Shown piece after piece: positions 53,751 to 62,546 of a DNA stretch of 64,000 bases. The DNA lies in the NCBI RefSeq assembly GCF_015710975.1, contig NZ_CP049783.1:5211001-5275000 (forward strand), in the 5' to 3' direction. Numbering within the stretch: position 1 is the first letter of the stretch; each line of letters begins with the position of its first letter. Under the pieces are notes generated by a model. That model searched no databases, was not told where the DNA came from, and saw only the letters and a program-made list of their open reading frames with translations. The translations under genes were made by a program, and so were the position numbers. The stretch is from Paenibacillus polymyxa. GTDB taxonomy: Bacteria; Bacillota; Bacilli; Paenibacillales; Paenibacillaceae.

Positions 53751-54403
53751 CCGCCATCTTCCTTCCTTTCAAGCTCAATAATACGATCCAGATAATGTTG
53801 TACTTCCGATAGTCCATGGGTAACCATGACTACAGTTCTTCCATATTCCTTAACCTGCTGATTCATCAGATCGTAGAAGTGATGTCGGCTTTCCTGATCC
53901 ATTCCGGTCGTGGGCTCATCCAAAATGAGCAAATCCGATTCCTGAGCAAGTGCCCTTGCCACACAAATACGCTGCTTCTGTCCACCAGACAATTCGCCGA
54001 TTTTGCGATGCCGTAAATCCCACATCCCTACTTGACGAAGCGCCTGCTCTGTCAGATCATGATCCTCAGCCCGCATCCGGCGCAGCCAAGAGCCATGAGT
54101 ATATCTACCCGAACGGACAAATTCCAGGATGGTACTTGGAAACCCTCCATTAAAGGCAGCAATTTGTTGTGATACAAATCCGACAACGAGCTTTTTACCT
54201 TCACCTGTACGGTCGGACATAAACACTTTGCCCTTCCAAGGCTGAAGTAAACCGAGCAGCAACTTGAGCATCGTCGATTTGGAAGCACCGTTCGGTCCAG
54301 TGATTGCCACAAATTCTCCGGAAAAAATTTCAACATTGGCATCTACCAAGTTAGGAACATCTCCGTAGCCAAATGTGACCTGTTCCAATGAGGCCAATAA
54401 CAT
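53696..54403 (-). CDS. znuC: Zinc ABC transporter, ATPase
   Basis: 235 residues, ATG at 54403 with AAGGAG nine bases upstream. Signature LSGGQKQRICVARAL, Walker B LLILDEPTTGMD and H-loop VMVTHG are normal. Walker A reads GPNGASKST, with Ser where most ABC proteins have Gly; I recall related variants (Ala for Gly) in AdcC/ZnuC proteins of Firmicutes, so it may be a family trait. First gene of znuCBA, under the Zur operator at 54499-54517. Confidence 0.9.
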   Translation of the reverse strand: MLLASLEQVTFGYGDVPNLVDANVEIFSGEFVAITGPNGASKSTMLKLLLGLLQPWKGKVFMSDRTGEGKKLVVGFVSQQIAAFNGGFPSTILEFVRSGRYTHGSWLRRMRAEDHDLTEQALRQVGMWDLRHRKIGELSGGQKQRICVARALAQESDLLILDEPTTGMDQESRHHFYDLMNQQVKEYGRTVVMVTHGLSEVQHYLDRIIELERKEDGGWKCCTTTSCSGHFVPVG

Positions 54404-54498
54404 GACGCAAATCTCCTTTTCCTTTAAAAAGCCTGGAGCCATCTGAGCGGTCGTCATAGCGCAGATTCTCCAGGTCGTTTATGATCATTAAACCATCT

Positions 54499-54517
54499 AC
54501 CGTAATTATTACGATTT
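54499..54517. promoter_or_regulatory. Zur operator upstream of znuCBA
   Basis: Palindrome CGTAAT-T-ATTACG at 54501-54513, extended by GATTT on one side, a close match to the Bacillus Zur consensus TCGTAATNATTACGA. It lies about 100 bp above the znuC start codon. Zur with zinc would block transcription of the importer. Confidence 0.88.
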
Positions 54518-54619
54518 GGTAATAAAAAAATAAGCGCTTGATAAACGTAACCTTTACGCATTAGCAAGTTTAACAGTTTAGGCAAGGTTCGTCAATGTTT
54601 TGGCAACTCTTTTGTTTGT

Positions 54620-55639
54620 TTATTTCACTTTGTCCGGGTACAAGCCTGCTGCCAAGGTTTTCAGTGCAATCGGTGCTCGCACACCTTCAGCCGCTGCGGA
54701 TAGAGGCAGCACCACAAATCGTTTGTTTTTGATCGCTTCAACACCAGCCAGCGCGGGCTTGCTCAACAGCAGCTTTTCTTTATCCGCCAGTGAAGTATCT
54801 CCGTAGTCGAGAATAATAATAACATCAGGGTTGCGGTTCACGACCTCTTCCCAGCTTACTTCCGTAAAACTTTTATCGATATCATCAAAAATATTTTTCG
54901 CCTTCACACTTTTAATCAAAGACGTCAGATAATTGTTGGCAGCCGTAAATGGCTTGTCTTCGCCGCTGTCATAAACAAAAACCTTGGGTGCCCGTTCAAC
55001 CGTGCCAATTTGAGTCTGAATGGACTGCACTTGTGCACGAATGTCATTTACCAGTTTTTCTGCACGCTCCTCAACCCGGAAAATACGTCCTATATTTAGT
55101 ATATCCCGATATACATCTTCTAATATAGGACCCGGCTTATTGGAGGATTCCTGTACATAGGTTTGCACGCCCTGTTGGGCAAGCTCCTCACGGGAACCCA
55201 AATTTTTATCATTAAAGGCACTCTTCCAGCCCGCATAGGCAAAATCCGGTGCAGCTGCCATAAACACCTCTTTGGACGGATATTGTTTGGCTAGAACCGG
55301 GATTTTATCATATTGAGTCTTATATTTCGGTAAAATCTGATCATCCAAATATGCAGTTCCTACCATGGAAGATTCCAGTCCAAGGGCCAGCATAACTTCT
55401 GTCGCATGCTGGTTCAATGTAACCGCACGTTTGGGCGCTTCGGGAAATACCATTTTTACACCCATGTTCTCAATCTCTACTGCCTTCTCTTGGGTTGTTG
55501 ATTGCGATGCATCAGATTGCTGCCTGTTTGCAGATGAATTTGTGGTTTGAGCCGTGTTTCCTGCTGCGCAGGCCGATAATAACAGCATCGCCAAAGCTAG
55601 CATAACCAGCGGTAATGCGGGTTTGCTACATTTATTCAT
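54620..55639 (-). CDS. FecB-type metal/metallophore-binding lipoprotein
   Basis: 339 residues from the ATG at 55639 behind AGAGGAG. Lipobox LLLSACAA at about 18-25, then a Ser/Gln/Thr linker and a periplasmic-binding fold of the FecB/TroA helical-backbone class: FPEAPKRAVTLNQHATEVMLALGLESSMVGTA near 60 and WEEVVNRNPDVIIILDYGD near 265. This class binds siderophores, haem or cobalamin. It is the last gene of the Zur-controlled cobW operon, so its ligand may be a zinc chelate; this is inferred. Confidence 0.85.
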   Translation of the reverse strand: MNKCSKPALPLVMLALAMLLLSACAAGNTAQTTNSSANRQQSDASQSTTQEKAVEIENMGVKMVFPEAPKRAVTLNQHATEVMLALGLESSMVGTAYLDDQILPKYKTQYDKIPVLAKQYPSKEVFMAAAPDFAYAGWKSAFNDKNLGSREELAQQGVQTYVQESSNKPGPILEDVYRDILNIGRIFRVEERAEKLVNDIRAQVQSIQTQIGTVERAPKVFVYDSGEDKPFTAANNYLTSLIKSVKAKNIFDDIDKSFTEVSWEEVVNRNPDVIIILDYGDTSLADKEKLLLSKPALAGVEAIKNKRFVVLPLSAAAEGVRAPIALKTLAAGLYPDKVK

Positions 55640-55707
55640 ATGTAACGTCTCCTCTTTCATTCACAGTTTTATCTTACCTTATCGAATCACCATTCTGCCT
55701 GTTAATG

Positions 55708-56496
55708 TCATAGATGGTCTCCACCTCTAAGAGAATCCGGTAAAAAGGTAATACTCGGTTTCCCGGTTTTCGGATGAATGCGAATTTCTGTTTCCACCCC
55801 GAATACACTGCGTAGCAGGTCAGGCTGAAGCACATTCTCTGTTATGCCGGAGGCTACCACCTTGCCTTCTTTTAATACATACAATCGGTCACAATAACAT
55901 GCCGCCAAATTTAAATCATGCAGTGCAGCTAAAGCAGTGATCTGAAGTGTTTTGACCAAATCGAGAATTTGCAGCTGATACCGGATATCAAGATGATTCG
56001 TCGGCTCGTCCAAAATGAGAAATTTCGCTTGTCCGGCCAAAGCCCTGGCGATCAATACCCGTTGCTTTTCACCGCCCGACAGGGTAGCAAACCCCTGATC
56101 CGCTTGAGCATTCATGCCTACCCGCTCCAGCGCCTGCTCAACCAGCTCATGATCGAAGACAGTATCTGCTTCCAGCAGTTTCTTATGAGGATGGCGGCCC
56201 ATCAGGACGATGTCCCGTACTGAAAAATCAAACGTTTGGGGCGCATCCTGACTCACCACTGCCATTTGTCGCGCCGTCTCTTTGTACTTCATCCGCAATA
56301 AATCCTGGCCATCCAGCGTCACCAAACCACTGTCAGGCCTTAACACCCGATACATATTCTTAAGCAACGTAGATTTGCCGCTGCCATTCGGACCGATCAG
56401 CCCGACCAGCTCTCCTGTTTTCACTTGGAGACTGATGCCGTCGATCAACCGTTTATCGTGAATACTGAAGGTCACGCATTCGACTTCTATATTCAT
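55708..56496 (-). CDS. FecE-type ABC transporter ATPase
   Basis: 262 residues. Walker A GPNGSGKST, signature LSGGEKQRVLIARAL, Walker B FLILDEPTNHLDIR and H-loop ALHDLNLAACYCDR, all typical of siderophore/B12 importers. GGAGG lies just before the ATG, which overlaps the permease stop by four bases. Couples with the FecCD-type permease and the binding protein on either side. Confidence 0.93.
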   Translation of the reverse strand: MNIEVECVTFSIHDKRLIDGISLQVKTGELVGLIGPNGSGKSTLLKNMYRVLRPDSGLVTLDGQDLLRMKYKETARQMAVVSQDAPQTFDFSVRDIVLMGRHPHKKLLEADTVFDHELVEQALERVGMNAQADQGFATLSGGEKQRVLIARALAGQAKFLILDEPTNHLDIRYQLQILDLVKTLQITALAALHDLNLAACYCDRLYVLKEGKVVASGITENVLQPDLLRSVFGVETEIRIHPKTGKPSITFLPDSLRGGDHL

Positions 56497-57605
56497 TTTT
56501 CACCTCCAAACGAGTAGGAACTGCGCCGCAGCAGCCACACAAAAAAGGGTCCGCCACACACAGCCGTTACAATACCAATCGGCAGCTCTTGTGGAGCCAG
56601 CACGAGCCGGGCACATACGTCTGCCCACACGACAAAGATAGCTCCCGAAAGCAGGCTGACGGGCAGGACACGTCGATGATCCGATCCCACTATTAGCCTA
56701 ACGATGTGTGGAATCATAAGCCCAACAAAACCAATCGAGCCACTCACTGATACGACTGCCCCGGTTAAAAGGGAAGCGACAACAACCAATAATACACGGA
56801 ACGCCTGCACGTTCACACCGAGCGTTACGGCGGCTTCTTCTCCTGTCAGCAAAGCATTCAATGAGCGGCATCGGGTCAAAAGGACAGCCGTTCCCACGGC
56901 TATAATAAGGCTTGGAATGAAAAGCGTATCCCATTGAGCGCCTGCCAGACTTCCCATCATCCAATACATCGCGTCACGGATGCCTTTTTCATTCGGGGCC
57001 ATCGTAACGATAAAGCTAGTCACAGCCGACAGCATCATAGATACCGCCACCCCTGCCAACAGCAAGCGGGTCGTCGATATCCGTCCGGCCACACGAGCTA
57101 ACGCAAACACCATAAGCATCGCAGCTAGAGAGCCTATAAAAGCAGATATGGGCAGTGTAAGTCGTCCCAAAAATCCAAAAGCTCCAAACACAATAACTAA
57201 CGTCGCAGTCACTGAAGCACCTGACGAGACTCCTAGAATATAGGGGTCCGCTAACGAATTGCGAATTAATGCCTGTATAGCCGCTCCGGTAACAGCAAGT
57301 CCTGCTCCCACGACAACACCTAGCAGCACACGCGGAAAGCGAATTTCCCAGACGATATATTGCTCTGGTTTGGTCCATGTCACGGGTATCCACTGATCCA
57401 GCCAGGGCAGATGGGACAGCGCAATTCGCCATACTGTCCCTGGGGCGACAGCCACAGGACCCAGCATGACCGCAAGTGTAACTGACAGCACCAGTCCCGC
57501 AGTTAATAACAGCAGAATTGTTGTAAATCTCCATGGAGGCTTCCCTGCTAGATCAGCTCGAGAATGAGGCTTGGATGAATAAACGCTATTTGTTCTCGAA
57601 ATCAT
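56493..57605 (-). CDS. FecCD-type ABC transporter permease
   Basis: 370 residues with about ten hydrophobic helices. GAGLAVTGAAIQALIRNSLADPYILGVSSGAS near 100 and GSIGFVGLMIPHIVRLIVGSDHRRVLP near 285 are the standard BtuC/FecCD motifs. The start overlaps the cobW stop by four bases (ATGA), so this is coupled expression. Probably a homodimeric channel for a metal chelate. Confidence 0.93.
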   Translation of the reverse strand: MISRTNSVYSSKPHSRADLAGKPPWRFTTILLLLTAGLVLSVTLAVMLGPVAVAPGTVWRIALSHLPWLDQWIPVTWTKPEQYIVWEIRFPRVLLGVVVGAGLAVTGAAIQALIRNSLADPYILGVSSGASVTATLVIVFGAFGFLGRLTLPISAFIGSLAAMLMVFALARVAGRISTTRLLLAGVAVSMMLSAVTSFIVTMAPNEKGIRDAMYWMMGSLAGAQWDTLFIPSLIIAVGTAVLLTRCRSLNALLTGEEAAVTLGVNVQAFRVLLVVVASLLTGAVVSVSGSIGFVGLMIPHIVRLIVGSDHRRVLPVSLLSGAIFVVWADVCARLVLAPQELPIGIVTAVCGGPFFVWLLRRSSYSFGGEK

Positions 57606-58690
57606 GAACTAGCCAGTGGCTTTGCAGCCGCTTCAAGCTTTTTCAATCGTTCCCCGATCTCAGAAGCAGAGAAATTCTCGCCCATGATCACCGCTACATC
57701 GTTCACTGGCTTTTGCGGTCGGATCGGGATGATTTCCAGCTCACGATAGGCAAATTGAAACATCATCTGGCCCTCCGATTCCAAAAATCGCACGATTCCT
57801 TTGGCCCGGTAAATTTCAGCAGGCAAACTGCGGAACAACTGTTCAAACTCGAAGCGTGACACAGGTTGTCCAAAAAAATACGTATGAACAACTACATGGT
57901 CGTAGGAATGATAATGCTCTCCGTGTTCATGTTCATGGTCGTGATGCTCGGGCTCATGATAGTCATGAGGATGATGGCCTGTATGATCATCATGACCATA
58001 CGTGTGAAAATGAGCTTCCGCATGCTGATGATCATTCGCGATATCGACTGTGGACTCCTTTTGCCGTGAAACATCCATCCGTTTCTCTCCTTGAATGGAG
58101 AAAAAGGCACCCAAATCTACGTCACTACGCTCCGTGCTTACAGTCAAAGCATAAGGATTTAATTCTTTTACAAGGGCCTGTACTTTTTGCAATTCTCCCG
58201 CAGCCAATAAATCAGTCTTGTTAATAATCAGTTTGGAAGCACATCGCAGCTGATCCTGCATCAAACGAAACGACTTGCTTCTCTCACTACCCAAGGAGAA
58301 ATCCAGAAATTGACGCGCATCCACGACCGTGATAACAGATTGTAAAACCATAGAAGAATATATGGAGGCATCTGTCACTGCATCTACAATCTCCATTGGA
58401 TTAGCCACTCCGGTACATTCTACAATAATCACATCTGGCTTATATTCCTCGGCAAGATTCATGAGCTCGACGCCCAAATCTCCGCGAATGGTACAGCATA
58501 TACAGCCACTGAGCATTTCCTTCATGGGGGCTTGGTCGTTCACCAAACTGCCGTCCAGATTAACATCACCCAACTCATTCATCAGAATAGCTGGCTTGAG
58601 CCCCTGCTCCTTGTAGTAAGCCAGCGCATGCTGAAGAAGAGTTGTTTTCCCGCTGCCCAAAAATCCGGATAAAACAACAATCGGTATCAT
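57602..58690 (-). CDS. CobW/COG0523 GTPase, zinc-starvation type (first copy)
   Basis: 362 residues. Walker A GFLGSGKTT, the GCICC (CxCC) zinc site, VECTGVANP switch region and NKTD are present. A His-rich stretch (about 215-270) has more than a dozen His. C-terminal CobW domain from about 275. AGGAGG lies five bases before the ATG. First gene of an operon with the FecBCD-like importer; a Zur box overlaps the promoter spacer. Proteins of this kind deliver zinc to client enzymes in starvation (YciC/ZagA in Bacillus); this role is inferred. Confidence 0.92.
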   Translation of the reverse strand: MIPIVVLSGFLGSGKTTLLQHALAYYKEQGLKPAILMNELGDVNLDGSLVNDQAPMKEMLSGCICCTIRGDLGVELMNLAEEYKPDVIIVECTGVANPMEIVDAVTDASIYSSMVLQSVITVVDARQFLDFSLGSERSKSFRLMQDQLRCASKLIINKTDLLAAGELQKVQALVKELNPYALTVSTERSDVDLGAFFSIQGEKRMDVSRQKESTVDIANDHQHAEAHFHTYGHDDHTGHHPHDYHEPEHHDHEHEHGEHYHSYDHVVVHTYFFGQPVSRFEFEQLFRSLPAEIYRAKGIVRFLESEGQMMFQFAYRELEIIPIRPQKPVNDVAVIMGENFSASEIGERLKKLEAAAKPLASS

Positions 58691-58763
58691 ATAATCCTCC
58701 TTGTCTTTACAACACTAATATGGATCGTACCGTAAAAGTTTTCTTCTTGCAATCATTTATCGG

Positions 58764-58792
58764 ATTTTAATCGTAATAATTACTATTAACAA
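58764..58792 (-). promoter_or_regulatory. Zur-controlled promoter of the cobW-FecBCD operon
   Basis: On the minus strand TTGTTA (58787-58792) and TAAAAT (58764-58769) stand 17 bases apart. The spacer is filled by the Zur-like palindrome TCGTAATAATTACTA (58771-58785), 14 of 15 bases of the consensus. Repressor bound there would cover the polymerase site. It may also affect the divergent plus-strand operon, whose promoter I cannot place firmly. Confidence 0.8.
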
Positions 58793-58846
58793 ACATAAAT
58801 ATATATGACCACGCTTTGAATTGTCAATATAGGAGGTGATTCAAGC

Positions 58847-58894
58847 ATAATCCTGCGGCATGATTGTCCCAACACAGGCATAGGATGTAGATAA
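58847..58894 (+). other. Possible leader ORF with a perfect ribosome site but no standard start
   Basis: AGGAGGTGAT at 58831-58840, fully complementary to the 16S 3' end, stands ten bases before ATA. From ATA the frame reads IILRHDCPNTGIGCR then TAA (15 codons). Two Cys, one His and one Asp could bind metal. Translation from AUA is unproven and the ribosome site may be fortuitous. Confidence 0.2.
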
Positions 58895-58921
58895 GAACCC
58901 TTATTCCCAAGGAGATGTGGA

Positions 58922-59923
58922 ATGAAAAACAGTACGCTGTTGAAGATGCTGCCTTTTATGATTCCGTTTGCCTTTCTCATCCCTGTGCTTATTACGCTAT
59001 CTCCTCAGTGGCTTCGTTTGTTAGATATAGGGCAGCTGCAGTCATTAAAGACGGTATTTATGGGTATTTTTCTGGAGGCTGTTCCGTTTCTCCTGATCGG
59101 TGTGCTTGTTTCATCCCTTTTACAGTGGCTTGTACCGGAGACATGGATTCGTAAAATAGCGCCTGCCCATCCTGTGTCGGGTGTCCTGCTCGCCTCCTTG
59201 CTAGGTATGCTGTTTCCCATCTGTGAGTGCGGCATGATCCCTGTCGTTCGCCAATTAATGCTCAAGGGAATGCCTGCCTATATGGGTATCACTTTTATCT
59301 TAAGCGGACCTATTATCAACCCCGTAGTACTGGCTGCGACGATGATGGCTTTCCCTTCCCATCCTGAGGTCACTGTCGTTCGAATGGGTTTGGCATTTGT
59401 CGTTTCCGCGACCATCGGATTGATCATATATGCCTTTGTGCGTGTGCATCCGCTCAAACGGTCTTTGCTCTCTTTTAACCAGCAAAAGCAGAACAATCAG
59501 ACTCATCGGCATAACCGCACATGGCGGGGATTTTTTGTACATGCTGGCGACGAGTTTTTGGACATGAGTAAATATCTCGTTATCGGCGCATTATTGACAG
59601 CTTGCATCCAAGCCTTTATCCCACGTGACGAAATGCTTTCGTTAAGCAATGGAACGGCTGGCTCGTACGCCTTTATGATGGGCTTTGCCTACGTGCTATC
59701 GCTATGTTCCACCTCTGATGCCTTTGTAGCTACTGCTTTTTCACATACCTTTACACTGGGTCCGCTGGCAGCCTTTCTTGTACTCGGCCCGATGCTTGAT
59801 TTCAAAGGCACACTCATGCTGCTCAGCACCTTTCGCACCAAATTTGTCGTGATCTTGGGCTTGCTCATTATTTTACTCGTCCTGATGGGATCTATAGCTA
59901 CTGAATGGTTATTGGGGAGGTAA
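58922..59923 (+). CDS. YcgR/DUF318-family permease
   Basis: 333 residues with eight or so helices. FPICECGMIPVVRQL near 100 and SLCSTSDAFVATAF near 258 are the paired Cys-containing motifs of the ArsP-like UPF0718 permeases. AAGGAG is seven bases before the ATG. It begins the plus-strand operon with YcgQ and a second CobW GTPase, divergent from the Zur-controlled cobW-FecBCD operon; Bacillus subtilis YcgR and YcgQ occur as a pair. It probably moves a metal or metal chelate. Confidence 0.88.
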   Translation: MKNSTLLKMLPFMIPFAFLIPVLITLSPQWLRLLDIGQLQSLKTVFMGIFLEAVPFLLIGVLVSSLLQWLVPETWIRKIAPAHPVSGVLLASLLGMLFPICECGMIPVVRQLMLKGMPAYMGITFILSGPIINPVVLAATMMAFPSHPEVTVVRMGLAFVVSATIGLIIYAFVRVHPLKRSLLSFNQQKQNNQTHRHNRTWRGFFVHAGDEFLDMSKYLVIGALLTACIQAFIPRDEMLSLSNGTAGSYAFMMGFAYVLSLCSTSDAFVATAFSHTFTLGPLAAFLVLGPMLDFKGTLMLLSTFRTKFVVILGLLIILLVLMGSIATEWLLGR

Positions 59924-59931
59924 AAACAAAC

Positions 59932-60909
59932 GTGAATTCAACCTTTAGCATCCGCTGTCAATATGGCATGCGCTCCTTGCTCATGATCGGATTAGCTGCA
60001 TACATCATCACATTACATCGCACAAGTGCACTTCATTACTACTTGGCTCCGCACATGCAAAAGCTGCTTTTACTCTGTCCTGTGCCACTCATATTCATCG
60101 CTTTGGCGATGGCATGGCACGTAATCGTGGGAAGCCGGGATGGTGAAGATGTATGCGATTGCGAACATCCTTTACCGCAAAGCTGGTTCAAAAAAACTCT
60201 CGTATATGGAATGCTGCTCATTCCGTTGCTGTTCGGATCACTGCTGCCCAATCAGGCGCTTGGCAGTGATATGGCAGCCAAAAAAGGTATGTCCTTCACC
60301 TATCCCAACCCGGATATCCGACGAAAAACAGACATACAAACCACGAACACACCCGCAGCCTCCCTTTTATCCACTCCATCTTTCACACCAACTTCGCTCC
60401 CTCTAAAGGGAAAATGGAGTCAGGAAGCGCTGGATAAGCTGTTCGTTCCGCCCGATGAGTACAATGTAGAATTCGCCGAGCTGGCGAAACGTCTGTATCA
60501 GCAACCCATTATACAGATCCATCCGGAGATTTTTTCCGAAACTATAGGAGCGATCGAACTGTATAAACACGCTTTTCAAGGAAAAAAAGTACAGGTGACC
60601 GGCTTTGTCTATAAAGACGACAATCTACCGGGTAAAGGTCTATTTGCAGTAGGAAGGTTCCTCGTTATGTGCTGTACTGCCGATGCCATGCCATTCGGGA
60701 TTATCGTCCAATCCCAGAACCCTCCGTCCTTTGACAAGGATACCTGGGTGACTATTGAAGGAACACTGCATGCAACGCAAAAGGATAATGCACCCGTACT
60801 TGAAATTCGATCCGATAAAATAACGACTGTCAAGCAGCCAGAATCCCCTTATGTCTATACCCAAGCAGACTCGGTAGCAACCTATGATCGCTTGAATACG
60901 GCACACTAA
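59932..60909 (+). CDS. YcgQ / TIGR03943-family membrane protein
   Basis: 325 residues. GTG start at 59932 after GGGGAGG (frame alternatives begin at 59905 inside the previous gene). Two or three N-terminal helices with a short acidic CDCEHP segment between them, one helix near 87-105, then a soluble C-terminal domain with GFVYKDDNLPGKGLFAVGRFLVMCCTADAMPFGIIV, the Cys-pair motif of the family. Always found with YcgR-like permeases and thought to be part of the same transporter. Confidence 0.88.
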   Translation: MNSTFSIRCQYGMRSLLMIGLAAYIITLHRTSALHYYLAPHMQKLLLLCPVPLIFIALAMAWHVIVGSRDGEDVCDCEHPLPQSWFKKTLVYGMLLIPLLFGSLLPNQALGSDMAAKKGMSFTYPNPDIRRKTDIQTTNTPAASLLSTPSFTPTSLPLKGKWSQEALDKLFVPPDEYNVEFAELAKRLYQQPIIQIHPEIFSETIGAIELYKHAFQGKKVQVTGFVYKDDNLPGKGLFAVGRFLVMCCTADAMPFGIIVQSQNPPSFDKDTWVTIEGTLHATQKDNAPVLEIRSDKITTVKQPESPYVYTQADSVATYDRLNTAH

Positions 60910-60930
60910 ACCCGCCAAGGAGGAAAAATG

Positions 60931-62037
60931 ATGAACAAAGTTCCTGTTATATTAATCAGTGGTTTTCTTGGAAGCGGCAAAACGACACTACTTTTGCGGC
61001 TGTTAGCCTATACTCGTCAGATTCCTCTTCGTGCTGCTGTTTTAATGAACGAAATGGGCGAATATGATGTAGACAGCGCTATTATTTCAGAGGAAATGCC
61101 TGACGTAACAGTGGAAGGACTGCTAGAGGGGTGCATTTGTTGCAGCAAAAGAAATGAGCTGGCTGGCGCACTGCACACCCTGCTCAGCCAAGAGCCGGAT
61201 GTGATCTTCATGGAGACCACCGGAGTAGCCAACCCCGAGCAGGTGTTGGAGGAACTTCGCTCTCCACTGCTGGCAGATCGGCTGTATCTGGTTCACGGCA
61301 TCAGTGTGGTGGATGCTGAGCTGTTCCATGAATACAACAGCCGCTTCACTGCAGACAAGGAGCTGGTTCGGACTCTGCACGGACAGCTTCGCTCCGCCGA
61401 ATTTATTGTTGTGAACAAAACGGATGTCGCAAGTAGCCGTGAAGTGGCTAAGGTCGTCAAGAACATCCGCAAGCTCAACGATACGGCCAAGTTGCAAACT
61501 ACTGAGTATAGCCGCATTGACCTTGAACCACTGCTGGAACCTGTCCTGACCTCCGTATGGGTTGACCCGAAACCTGTACAAGTATTTCAACATACATCGG
61601 CACAGATGCAGCCCAATGATGCAGAAGCATCGCCTATCCCAATTCCCGCTAAAGATAACGAAAGACCTAGCAGTGCCTCCAGAAGTACCGCATTCAAAGT
61701 GATTTCTGCACACCGTCAAAACCACAGTCACGATCACGACCGCCCCCATTCCTTTTCCCGTCTGGAGAGCTTAACACTGCATCAATATTCTCCTCAGCCA
61801 TTGGAAAAGCAACGATTAGAAGACTTCCTGACTGGGCTAGGTTCCTCGCTGCTTCGTGCGAAAGGTTATTGTGTGCTTCCGCATGAGGGTACAATGCTTT
61901 TGCAATTCTCAGGAAGTCACTTGGAATGGCAGCCCACCGCACTTCCGGTGAGCCAGGGATATGTCACACTCATTGGAGAGCAGCTTGACAAAGCGTCCAT
62001 TACCGAGCAATGGGAACAGTGCTTCGTTTCGCTGTAG
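60931..62037 (+). CDS. CobW/COG0523 GTPase (second copy)
   Basis: 368 residues from the ATG at 60931 (AAGGAGG seven bases upstream; the ATG one codon before is nearer than ideal). Walker A GFLGSGKTT, CxCC site GCICC, METTGVANP and NKTD are conserved. Its His-rich linker (about 255-275, HRQNHSHDHDRPH) is shorter than that of the first copy. C-terminal CobW domain from about 285. Third gene of the YcgR-YcgQ operon. Presumed zinc delivery GTPase. Confidence 0.9.
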   Translation: MNKVPVILISGFLGSGKTTLLLRLLAYTRQIPLRAAVLMNEMGEYDVDSAIISEEMPDVTVEGLLEGCICCSKRNELAGALHTLLSQEPDVIFMETTGVANPEQVLEELRSPLLADRLYLVHGISVVDAELFHEYNSRFTADKELVRTLHGQLRSAEFIVVNKTDVASSREVAKVVKNIRKLNDTAKLQTTEYSRIDLEPLLEPVLTSVWVDPKPVQVFQHTSAQMQPNDAEASPIPIPAKDNERPSSASRSTAFKVISAHRQNHSHDHDRPHSFSRLESLTLHQYSPQPLEKQRLEDFLTGLGSSLLRAKGYCVLPHEGTMLLQFSGSHLEWQPTALPVSQGYVTLIGEQLDKASITEQWEQCFVSL

Positions 62038-62095
62038 TCGACAGATTCGGCTCGAAATGAAATTTCCCTCCAAAATGTCTACGAAATTAAATTAT

Positions 62096-62143
62096 AAAAG
62101 GCTGTTCCTTTGACCTTTAAAAGTCATGGAACAGCCTTTTTTT
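62096..62143 (+). terminator. Terminator of the YcgR-YcgQ-CobW operon
   Basis: AAAAGGCTGTTCC / GGAACAGCCTTTTTTT stem, loop 19 bases with an inner TGACCTTTAAAAGTCA pairing. It starts 59 bp past the CobW stop. Confidence 0.88.
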
Positions 62144-62211
62144 GTAACTATCATAAATTTGCATATACGCAGTATATACCTTATAGGATGTTATGTTGAA
62201 TGATGGGAAAA

Positions 62212-62243
62212 TAAAAAAAAGCCGTCGAGGCATTCTCGACGAC
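62212..62243 (-). terminator. Terminator of the rRNA operon
   Basis: GTCGTCGAG / CTCGACGGC with a five-base loop and eight T on the minus strand, 34 bp past the 5S gene. Confidence 0.9.
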
Positions 62244-62276
62244 CTGAGTACGACTTGCAGAGTCATACTATTAATT

Positions 62277-62393
62277 GCTTGGCGGCGTCCTACTCTCCCA
62301 GGACCCTGCGGTCCAAGTACCATCGGCGCTGGAGGGCTTAACGGTCGTGTTCGGGATGGGTACGTGTGGAACCCCTCCGCTATCGCCACCAAA
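62277..62393 (-). rRNA. rrf: 5S ribosomal RNA
   Basis: About 117 nt. The minus strand begins TTTGGTGGCGATAGCGGAGG and ends in GACGCCGCCAAGC, with the conserved CCGAACACGACCGTTAAGC and GGGAGAGTAGG segments. End positions are by eye and could be off by a few bases. Confidence 0.95.
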
Positions 62394-62546
62394 CATGAAT
62401 TTGCCTCGCAAATTCCTTCGTAAGGTTATTCGGTTCATCACAGATTGTGTGAATGAATCGCCATACGCTTGTCGTATGTACTTCTACATACCTTCAAGGT
62501 GTTACACCCTGAAAACTGGATCCGAAACTCATTGCGTCTTGTCTTT
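62394..62546 (-). other. 23S-5S spacer
   Basis: About 153 bp with no tRNA gene that I can fold. It contains a CACCTTGAAGG-like segment and the CCTGAAAACTGGATC-type sequence common in Bacillales spacers, probably part of the processing stems. Confidence 0.7.

Noticed and set aside
57866..58110. Met-rich ORFs opposite and beside the His-rich part of the CobW gene
   Set aside because: Composition results from CAT/ATG repeats of the His-rich loop read in other frames.
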